Assembly: GCA_945787435.1 (NCBI GenBank)
Contig: CALZHX010000248.1
Location: forward strand, 1-8,190
DNA length: 8,190 bases
Reading direction: 5' to 3'
Origin: an uncultured Woeseiaceae bacterium
GTDB taxonomy: Bacteria; Pseudomonadota; Gammaproteobacteria; Steroidobacterales; Woeseiaceae
Part shown: positions 1 to 5,468 of the stretch, one piece after another
Layout of the letters: each line of letters begins with the position of its first letter
Numbering within the stretch: position 1 is the stretch's first letter
Position numbers and translations under genes: made by a program
Notes under the pieces: generated by a model
The model's input: the letters and a program-made list of their open reading frames with translations, nothing else
What the model was told of the DNA's origin: nothing
Databases searched by the model: none

Positions 1-23
1 CCACACATTGGGTGTGAACTGCG

Positions 24-896
24 TCACTGTTTGTCGATGCAAAGCTCATTTCGTGCTTCCGCGAACTCGGCCCGGTCTTCGTCGGACGGTTCCGGGTACT
101 TCAGGCCAATACTCTCGAGAGCGTCGATAATGATGTCTGCCACACGTGCTCGCATGTAGGGTTTGTTGTCGGCCGGAATGGAGTACCACGGTGCCCACGG
201 TCTCGAGGTTGCGTTTAACGCCTCTTCATAGGCCTGCATGTAGTCATCCCAGTGCCTGCGCTCCTTGACGTCATTGGGTTCGAACTTCCAGTTCTTGTCG
301 GCCTCATCGAGACGCGAAAGAAAGCGACGCTTTTGTTCGTCCTTGGATACGTTGAGCCAGAACTTGAGGATGACGGTGCCATTGCGCGCAAGGTGTTCTT
401 CCTGTTGCCGGATGGATGTCAGCCGGTCGTCCCATATCGCATTCATGTCAATTTCACCCGGCAGTTTCTGGTAACCAAGAATCTTGGGGTGTACACGTAC
501 GACAAGAACCTCCTCATACTGGCTGCGATTGAAAATGCCAATGCGCCCACGTTCGGGTAGACGGCAGGTCGTGCGCCACAGGAAGTCGTGATCGAGTTCG
601 AGGCTCGACGGTTTCTTGAAACTGAAAACCTGGCAGCCGGACGGATCGACACCCTGCATGACGGCGCGAATAGTGCTGTCCTTGCCTGCGGCATCCATCG
701 CCTGGAAGACAAGCAACACGGCGTGCTTGTCGCCTGCGGACAGTACACGCTGCAAGCGGTTCAGGTTGCGTTTGTTTTGCTTGCGGTTTTTGCCTGTGTG
801 GCGCGGCCCATCCGTTCCAGGGGTTGTTGGTGCCTCGCCGACGCGAAAGGTGCCATCAAAGGGAACGAGGTAGGGCGAAGCCGGTGCTTCAAACAT
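24..896 (-). CDS. ppk2: PPK2-family polyphosphate:nucleotide phosphotransferase (class III-like)
   Basis: Predicted cytoplasmic kinase that moves phosphate between polyphosphate and nucleotides; class III members mostly phosphorylate AMP/ADP from polyphosphate. The 290-residue product has a P-loop with QAMDAAGKDS at 65-74 (K72), a Walker B-like segment FNRSQYEEVLVVRVHP at 122-137 and a lid region with WKF at 203-205, ERRHW at 212-216 and APWYSIPAD at 235-243. The FNRS-YEEVLVVRVH wording is typical of the PPK2 group sometimes annotated as PPK2_rel_1, rather than the FDRSWYN wording of class I. The start at 896 is chosen because AAGGAG lies 7 bases upstream; the frame stays open to an ATG at 1049, but that would add 51 residues lying entirely over queG and unlike the family. 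The start overlaps the queG stop by 8 bases, suggesting translational coupling. Donor/acceptor specificity is inferred from family resemblance only. Confidence 0.9.
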   Translation of the reverse strand: MFEAPASPYLVPFDGTFRVGEAPTTPGTDGPRHTGKNRKQNKRNLNRLQRVLSAGDKHAVLLVFQAMDAAGKDSTIRAVMQGVDPSGCQVFSFKKPSSLELDHDFLWRTTCRLPERGRIGIFNRSQYEEVLVVRVHPKILGYQKLPGEIDMNAIWDDRLTSIRQQEEHLARNGTVILKFWLNVSKDEQKRRFLSRLDEADKNWKFEPNDVKERRHWDDYMQAYEEALNATSRPWAPWYSIPADNKPYMRARVADIIIDALESIGLKYPEPSDEDRAEFAEARNELCIDKQ

Positions 897-2013
897 GCTG
901 TGTCTCCTTGTGCCGTGCGAGCGACCACTCAATGTGTTCAATGACCATATCTGAATCGTGATCGAGTCGCGATTGCAGTGCTGCAATGACCTCTGTTGTT
1001 GTCCTGGCGTTGCCCAAAGCAACGGCGATGTTACGCAGCCAGCAATCATAGCCGATACGCCTTATCGCGCTGCCGGCCGTGCGCTCGAGCCATTTTGCCT
1101 CGCTCCACGAAAACAGCTCGGTGAGGTCGATGTCATCGAGGCCGTGTCGTGGCACAAAGTCCTCTTCGGCACTTGGTCGGGCGAACTTATTCCAGGGACA
1201 ACACAACTGACAATCGTCACAGCCATAAATTCGATTCCCTATGGCCTCACGGAACTCGAGCGGGATGGCATCTCTGAGCTCGATGGTCAGGTACGAAATA
1301 CAGCGCCGGGCATCGAGTTGGAACGGCGCGACAATCGCCCGAGTTGGGCAAATATCGATGCAGGCACGGCAGGTACCGCAGTGCGCGCTCGCTTTCTCGT
1401 CGACGGGAAGTGGCAGGTCCGTATACAACTCGCCCAGGAAGAACCACGAGCCGGCTTCGGAGTTAATCAGGTTTGTGTGCTTGCCTGTCCAGCCAAGCCC
1501 CGCATTTTCGGCGAGCGGTTTCTCGAGGACAGGTGCGCTGTCAACAAATGCGCGGTAGCCGAAGCTACCTATCTGTTGCTCGATGCGCGATGCGAGTTTC
1601 TGCAGGCGTCGCCTGATGACCTTGTGGTAATCCCTCCCAAGGGCATAGCGCGATATGTAGGCCCTGGAATCATGGTCCAGGAGGTCTGCCGACTGCTCCT
1701 GGTCCGGGGGCAGGTAGTCCATGCGCACAGAGATCACCCGCAGTGTGCCCGGAACGAGTTCGGCTGGACGGCTGCGTTTGCTGCCGTGCCTGGCCATGTA
1801 ATCCATTTCACCGTGAAAATCCTCAGCGAGCCATTCCCCGAGACGCAACTCCGCTGTGGTCAGGTCGACATCGCTGATACCCAACTGCTGGAATCCCAGC
1901 TCTTCGCTCCAGCGAACTATGTCGGCTTTCAGCCCGGCCAGTTCCTGCGCCGAATGTTTAATTGGTTGTTGCAATACATGTTCCTCGTCGCGGCACAGTA
2001 TAATCGCCGTCAT
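889..2013 (-). CDS. queG: Epoxyqueuosine reductase QueG
   Basis: Cobalamin-dependent iron-sulfur enzyme that reduces epoxyqueuosine to queuosine at position 34 of GUN-anticodon tRNAs, the last step of queuosine synthesis; cytoplasmic. Numbered from the ATG at 2013 (374 residues), the sequence shows the N-terminal cobalamin-binding region with HGEMDYMARH (68-76), GRDYHK (126-131) and FVDSAPVLEKPLAE (156-169; D158 matches the proposed proton donor). The ferredoxin-like domain has C212xxC215xxC218xxxC222P, C238, and C265xxC268xxC271-C272P. A C-terminal HEAT-like segment starts near GSAIRRIG (314-321). Similarity to E. coli QueG runs almost end to end. The start is uncertain: the ATG shares CATG with nnr and has no clear ribosome site, whereas a TTG at 1974 (361 residues) has GAGGA 7 bases upstream and matches the family N-terminus better. 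It overlaps the downstream PPK2 gene by 8 bases. Confidence 0.95.
   Translation of the reverse strand: MTAIILCRDEEHVLQQPIKHSAQELAGLKADIVRWSEELGFQQLGISDVDLTTAELRLGEWLAEDFHGEMDYMARHGSKRSRPAELVPGTLRVISVRMDYLPPDQEQSADLLDHDSRAYISRYALGRDYHKVIRRRLQKLASRIEQQIGSFGYRAFVDSAPVLEKPLAENAGLGWTGKHTNLINSEAGSWFFLGELYTDLPLPVDEKASAHCGTCRACIDICPTRAIVAPFQLDARRCISYLTIELRDAIPLEFREAIGNRIYGCDDCQLCCPWNKFARPSAEEDFVPRHGLDDIDLTELFSWSEAKWLERTAGSAIRRIGYDCWLRNIAVALGNARTTTEVIAALQSRLDHDSDMVIEHIEWSLARHKETQHV
904..909 (-). promoter_or_regulatory. Shine-Dalgarno of the PPK2 gene, inside queG
   Basis: On the minus strand the sequence reads AAGGAG, 7 bases before the ATG at 896. It is the best ribosome binding site in the window and lies within the last codons of queG. 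It fixes the PPK2 start at 896 against the longer open frame beginning at 1049. Confidence 0.8.
1980..1986 (-). promoter_or_regulatory. Candidate ribosome binding site for a TTG start of queG
   Basis: The minus strand reads GACGAGGAACATGTATTG, with GAGGA about 7 bases before a TTG at 1974-1972 in the queG frame. This would remove 13 residues from the ATG version and leave an N-terminus close in length to E. coli QueG. It is the only purine-rich site near either candidate start. Confidence 0.4.
1997..2004. promoter_or_regulatory. Overlapping divergent -10 elements (queG / nnr)
   Basis: On the plus strand TATAAT occupies 1999-2004, a perfect -10 hexamer ending 7 bases before the nnr ATG at 2012. 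On the minus strand TATACT occupies 2002-1997, a five-of-six match whose expected start near 1990 would lie upstream of the TTG at 1974 but downstream of the ATG at 2013. No good -35 hexamer is visible at 16-18 bases for either strand, which limits confidence. Mirror-image -10 elements sharing bases are known in bidirectional bacterial promoters; their use here is inference. Confidence 0.4.
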
Positions 2014-3490
2014 GTCTACGTTGCCTGTTGATATTTACTCGGTAGCAACCGTCCGTGAAATCGATCGCTCGGCGATCGAGGGCGAGGGGATTCCAGGTTA
2101 TACGCTCATGACGCGGGCCGGCGCCGCCGCGGTAACTGAGGCCCGTGAGCGGTTCCCCGATGCCAGGCGCTGGCAGATCGTATGCGGCGCCGGCAATAAC
2201 GCGGGCGATGGCTATGTGGTTGCACGGCTCGCTGCCAGTGAAGGCATAGCCGTTTCAGTGGTCGCGGTAGTCGACCCGGAGTCCCTGGCTGGAGACGCGG
2301 CGACCGCCTATGGCGAATTCGCTGCGGAGGGAGGCGTGGTTACGGCCTGGTCCGGGCAACTTGATCCGGACGCGGACCTCATCATGGACGGTTTGTTGGG
2401 CAGTGGTCTCGAGCGCGACGTCGAGGGAGACTTCGCGCTCGCCGTGGCGGCGGTCAACTCCCACACAGCAGCAGTAATCGCCCTCGACATACCGACGGGT
2501 ATACACGGCGATACCGGCAACGTGATGGGATTCGCGGTGCGCGCGGACTGCACTGTTACGTTCGTCGGGCTCAAAGCAGGCCTTTATCTCTCAGATGGCG
2601 CGGACTATTGCGGTGACATCGTGTTCTCGGACCTGGGTGTGCCTCCCAAATGTCGTCAGGGCTGCCAGCCGGAATTCAGGCGCATTGACGATGATCATTT
2701 GCGCAAAAACCTGGGCCCACGCCGTCGAACGGCACACAAGGGGGATTTCGGCCACGTTCTGGTTATCGGCGGTGGGCCGGGCATGCCGGGTGCGGTGCGG
2801 CTGTGCGCTGAGGCGGCTTTGCGCGCGGGTGCAGGGCTGGTATCGATTGCGACGCACCCGGATCACGCGGCGCTGATCGTGGCGACGCGGCCAGAACTGA
2901 TGTCTCACGGCATTGCAGGCGCGGGTGATCTCGAAGTATTGCTCGATAGGGCCGACGTTGTTGCTTTAGGGACAGGTCTGGGCCGGTCCGAATGGGCAGC
3001 CGGTCTTATGGCTTTGCTCAAGAGTGACGAACGGCTCGCGGTCTGGGATGCGGATGCCCTCAACTGGCTCGCCGAATCGCGGCAATTCAGCGAGAAACGG
3101 GTCATTACGCCGCATCCTGGCGAAGCCGGTCGCTTACTCGACTGCACGGCAGCAGATGTGCAGACCGATCGTCGCAAGGCGCTCTCCGATTTACGCGGGC
3201 GCTACGGTGGGGTAGCGGTTCTAAAGGGCTCGGGTACGCTGGTGTCGGCCTCATCCGGGATTCCCTGGCTGTGCAGTGCGGGCAATCCCGGCATGGCCGC
3301 GCCCGGCATGGGAGATGTGCTCACCGGCATCATCGCTGCCTTGCTGGCGCAGGGTCTGACGCCTGAGGACGCCGCAACGGTTGGTGTTGCAGTTCATGCG
3401 CGGGCAGGAGACCTGGGCGCGGCAGGTGGCGAGCGCGGGCTGCTGGCGTCTGATCTCCTGGGCGAGCTGCGAGGCGCGATCAACCCATGA
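2012..3490 (+). CDS. nnr: Bifunctional NAD(P)HX epimerase / ADP-dependent NAD(P)HX dehydratase
   Basis: Repairs hydrated NADH and NADPH: the N-terminal YjeF_N domain interconverts R- and S-NAD(P)HX and the C-terminal ribokinase-like domain dehydrates S-NAD(P)HX using ADP. In the 492-residue product, the epimerase domain has GAGNNAGDGYVVARLA from residue 59 and ALDIPTG at 157-163 (D159). The dehydratase domain follows with HKGDFGH (242-248), the glycine-rich VIGGGPGMPGA just after it, WDADALN (345-351), ITPHPGEA (365-372) and NPGMAAPGMGDVLTG (425-439, D435). Length is close to E. coli Nnr (about 515). The frame is open upstream to 1856, but family N-termini support the ATG at 2012. It has no Shine-Dalgarno, and TATAAT ends 7 bases before it, so the mRNA may be leaderless. 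Its stop overlaps the tsaE start in ATGA. Confidence 0.95.
   Translation: MSTLPVDIYSVATVREIDRSAIEGEGIPGYTLMTRAGAAAVTEARERFPDARRWQIVCGAGNNAGDGYVVARLAASEGIAVSVVAVVDPESLAGDAATAYGEFAAEGGVVTAWSGQLDPDADLIMDGLLGSGLERDVEGDFALAVAAVNSHTAAVIALDIPTGIHGDTGNVMGFAVRADCTVTFVGLKAGLYLSDGADYCGDIVFSDLGVPPKCRQGCQPEFRRIDDDHLRKNLGPRRRTAHKGDFGHVLVIGGGPGMPGAVRLCAEAALRAGAGLVSIATHPDHAALIVATRPELMSHGIAGAGDLEVLLDRADVVALGTGLGRSEWAAGLMALLKSDERLAVWDADALNWLAESRQFSEKRVITPHPGEAGRLLDCTAADVQTDRRKALSDLRGRYGGVAVLKGSGTLVSASSGIPWLCSAGNPGMAAPGMGDVLTGIIAALLAQGLTPEDAATVGVAVHARAGDLGAAGGERGLLASDLLGELRGAINP
2061..2079. repeat. 8-bp perfect inverted repeat near the 5' end of nnr
   Basis: TCGATCGC (2061-2068) and GCGATCGA (2072-2079) are exact reverse complements separated by TCG. 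The repeat lies within nnr codons 17-23 and about 48 bases upstream of the queG ATG. It could form a hairpin in the nnr mRNA or act as a protein site at the divergent junction. The encoded residues (IDRSAIE) are unremarkable, so chance is possible. Confidence 0.45.
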
Positions 3491-3966
3491 CCCTGCATCT
3501 CGCTGATGCCGAGGCGACCGCTGCGCTCGCCGGGCAACTGCACGCGGTATTGCCGCCTGATACCGCGGGCTGGACAGTGTTGCTCGAAGGTGAACTTGGT
3601 GCCGGGAAATCCACATTTGCCCGGGCTCTGATCAAAACCATGGGACACAGGGGTGCCGTACCCAGCCCGACCTATACCCTCGTGGAACCCTACCAGCTTC
3701 CCGGTAGAATCATCTATCATATTGATCTATATAGAATTGCAGACGAGGAAGAGCTGCGCTACCTGGGTTGGACCGAGCTCGAAGATGGCTTCCGACTGGT
3801 CGAATGGCCGGATCGAGCGCCGGGATTGATGGCCGCAGCGGACCTGCGGCTGGAGCTCAGCTATGCCGAATCGGGACGCGACGCACGTCTGCAGGGTCTG
3901 AGCGAACGCGGCAAGGCACTCGTTCGCCAAATCGACGATTCGGCCTGTTCTAATTCACAGGATTAA
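3487..3966 (+). CDS. tsaE: tRNA threonylcarbamoyladenosine synthesis ATPase TsaE
   Basis: P-loop ATPase of the TsaB-TsaD-TsaE complex that places N6-threonylcarbamoyl on A37 of tRNAs reading ANN codons; it binds the TsaBD heterodimer and hydrolyses ATP during the cycle. The 159-residue protein shows Walker A GELGAGKST (35-43), the conserved PSPTYTLV (59-66), HIDLYR (78-83) and VEWPDR (105-110). Length matches the family (about 150-160). The ATG overlaps the nnr stop by four bases (ATGA), so translation is probably coupled; the same neighbour pair occurs in E. coli. A locally AT-rich stretch at about 3703-3740 falls on the HIDLYR region and is probably coding constraint. The stop TAA at 3964 is followed by a further TAA two bases later, out of frame. 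Confidence 0.95.
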   Translation: MTLHLADAEATAALAGQLHAVLPPDTAGWTVLLEGELGAGKSTFARALIKTMGHRGAVPSPTYTLVEPYQLPGRIIYHIDLYRIADEEELRYLGWTELEDGFRLVEWPDRAPGLMAAADLRLELSYAESGRDARLQGLSERGKALVRQIDDSACSNSQD

Positions 3967-4004
3967 CTAAGACCCATATCCTCATAATTTTGAACAAAAA
4001 ATTC

Positions 4005-4032
4005 TTGGATTTCGTGCGTCTGGCGGTATACT
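4005..4032 (+). promoter_or_regulatory. Sigma70-type promoter upstream of amiB
   Basis: TTGGAT (4005-4010) and TATACT (4027-4032) are separated by 16 bases, matching -35 (four of six) and -10 (five of six) consensus. They sit in the only sizeable gap of the rightward cluster (3967-4071), which is distinctly AT-richer than its surroundings. The expected start at about 4039-4040 gives a leader of roughly 32 bases before the amiB ATG. It would allow amiB-mutL-miaA to be transcribed separately from nnr-tsaE. A weaker CATAAT at 4040-4045 has no matching -35. Confidence 0.55.
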
Positions 4033-4071
4033 CACCCGACATAATCTCGACTAAGAGCCCGATTTTCTGCG

Positions 4072-5397
4072 ATGCACCGTCAACGCCTGCTATTGATGAC
4101 GCTTTTTGCGCTGTTCACAACGGCCGCGCAGGCTGCGCCGACGGTAGAAAATATCCGCATATGGGCTGAGGGCGGCAAAACCAGGGTGGTTTTGGACCTG
4201 AGCCAGCCGGCAGAACACGCTATTTTCACTCTGCGAGGACCTGACCGTCTCGTTGTAGACCTCAAGGCAGGCCGACTCTCGCCGTCGCTGGCATCCGATC
4301 TGCCGGGTTCCACAGGCGCTGTCAAACGCATTCGCAGCGCCATCAAGGCCGACGGTCAGCTGCGCGTCGTTCTCGATCTGAATGAGAACGTCCGCTCACG
4401 CAGTTTCACAGCGGGGCCCAACAACACCTACGGTGACCGCCTGGTTATCGATCTGCAGCGCTCCAGCAGTCCGCAGACTGTCAAGCGAGCCTCGGAATCC
4501 TACAAGCCCGGTCGCGACATCGTAGTCGCTATTGACGCAGGGCACGGTGGTCACGATCCCGGCGCGATCGGTAAGGGGCGTACCCGGGAAAAAGACGTTG
4601 CACTGGCAATTTCAAAGAAACTCGCGGCACGTATCAATGCCGAGCACGGCATGCGAGAGGTACTCATACGCAGTAGCGACGTATATATCGATCATCGCCG
4701 GCGTACGGAAATCGCACACAAATACGATTCCGACCTGTTCATCTCGATCCACGCGGATGCCGTCAGCGATCGCCGTGCCAATGGTGCGACGGTTTACGCA
4801 TTGTCACTCAATGGAGCGAGTGACGAAGAAGCACGACTTCTGGCCGAACGCGAGAACGCAGCGGTGTCGGTGGGCGGCGTCTCACTTGATGACAAAGACA
4901 AGGTTCTCGCCGAGGTGCTGCTTGACCTGTCCCAGAATGCATCGCTCAGTGCGAGCCTCGATGTAGGCGACAAAGTGATCGGCGAACTCGAGGACGTGGT
5001 GCGAGTGCGGCGCAATACCGTGCAGCAGGCAAATCTCCTGGTGCTCAAATCGATGGACATGCCGTCGATTCTCGTCGAGACGGCCTATATTTCAAACCCA
5101 TCGGAAGAAAAGAGGCTTCGCGATCCAAAGCACCAGGCCAGGCTGGCAGATGCCATCCTTGGAGGCGTTCGCAATTACTTCTACACGAATCCGCCGCCCG
5201 ATACGCAGATCGCGATGGATGTTCGCCGCAACCCGACACGCCAGGTTAATCATGTCATTAGTCGCGGCGATACGCTGTCCGAGATTGCAGACCGCTACAA
5301 CGTAAGTACTGCGGCGATTCGGGCGGCAAATCGACTGAGCAACGACAGGATAAGAGTCGGTCAGACACTGTCGATTCCAATCTTCTCCGGAAGCTGA
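4072..5397 (+). CDS. amiB: N-acetylmuramoyl-L-alanine amidase (AmiB/AmiC type, with LysM)
   Basis: Zinc amidase that cuts the bond between N-acetylmuramic acid and the peptide stem to split septal peptidoglycan. A signal peptide is evident (RQR then a hydrophobic run, likely cleavage after AQA at residue 21). The AMIN domain (about 24-120) targets the septum. Amidase_3 starts near 150 with zinc/catalytic residues H158 (DAGHGG), E173 (TREKD), H227 (SIHADA) and E336 (VETAYISN). Residues of about 248-305 (ASDEEARLLAEREN onward) correspond to the regulatory helix that occludes the site in AmiB/AmiC until an EnvC/NlpD-type activator binds. A single C-terminal LysM (about 393-437, GDTLSEIADRYNV) should bind glycan. 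The total is 441 residues. The synteny position is that of amiB; AmiC is the alternative name by sequence alone. No close Shine-Dalgarno is seen (AAGAG is 14 bases from the ATG), and own promoter is likely. Confidence 0.94.
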   Translation: MHRQRLLLMTLFALFTTAAQAAPTVENIRIWAEGGKTRVVLDLSQPAEHAIFTLRGPDRLVVDLKAGRLSPSLASDLPGSTGAVKRIRSAIKADGQLRVVLDLNENVRSRSFTAGPNNTYGDRLVIDLQRSSSPQTVKRASESYKPGRDIVVAIDAGHGGHDPGAIGKGRTREKDVALAISKKLAARINAEHGMREVLIRSSDVYIDHRRRTEIAHKYDSDLFISIHADAVSDRRANGATVYALSLNGASDEEARLLAERENAAVSVGGVSLDDKDKVLAEVLLDLSQNASLSASLDVGDKVIGELEDVVRVRRNTVQQANLLVLKSMDMPSILVETAYISNPSEEKRLRDPKHQARLADAILGGVRNYFYTNPPPDTQIAMDVRRNPTRQVNHVISRGDTLSEIADRYNVSTAAIRAANRLSNDRIRVGQTLSIPIFSGS

Positions 5398-5418
5398 TTC
5401 TGCTCTAACAAGACATTT

Positions 5419-5445
5419 GCCCGCCGTTTTGAAAAAATGGTGGGC
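5419..5445 (+). repeat. 12-bp hairpin in the amiB-mutL gap
   Basis: GCCCGCCGTTTT (5419-5430) can pair with AAAATGGTGGGC (5434-5445) across a GAA loop, giving 12 continuous pairs including two G-U wobbles. The wobbles are pairs only on the plus-strand RNA and become C-A mismatches on the other strand, so it favours amiB-mutL mRNA. No U-tract follows on either strand, so it is not a standard intrinsic terminator; a processing, stabilising or attenuating structure is possible. It ends 23 bases before the mutL ATG. Confidence 0.55.
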
Positions 5446-5468
5446 CGTCTCCATGTGCGCGACAATCG

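Noticed and set aside
2..16. Possible terminator after the PPK2 gene: CACAC and GTGTG separated by five bases.
   Set aside because: The stem is only five pairs and no T-tract can be seen before the window edge; too weak to call.
897..1049. Upstream extension of the PPK2 frame to an ATG at 1049.
   Set aside because: The added 51 residues lie wholly over queG coding sequence and are unlike PPK2 N-termini; a good Shine-Dalgarno supports the start at 896.
1856..2011. Upstream extension of the nnr frame to an ATG at 1856.
   Set aside because: The extra 52 residues are the antisense of queG's conserved N-terminal region, and Nnr homologues begin near the ATG at 2012.
958..2031. A 357-codon open frame on the plus strand opposite queG.
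   Set aside because: It is entirely antisense to queG, whose protein matches its family from end to end with all Fe-S motifs. The plus-strand translation resembles no family I know. GC-rich codon use commonly leaves such antisense frames open.
3682..3745. AT-rich stretch in tsaE with TAGAAT at 3705-3710, considered as an internal promoter for amiB.
   Set aside because: The -35 match at 17 bases is poor (GTGGAA), the stretch encodes the conserved HIDLYR motif, and a better promoter lies at 4005-4032.
3983..4004. AATTTT/AAAATT inverted repeat after tsaE, considered as a terminator.
   Set aside because: The stem is six A-T pairs with no GC content and no clear U-tract; it would be unstable as RNA.
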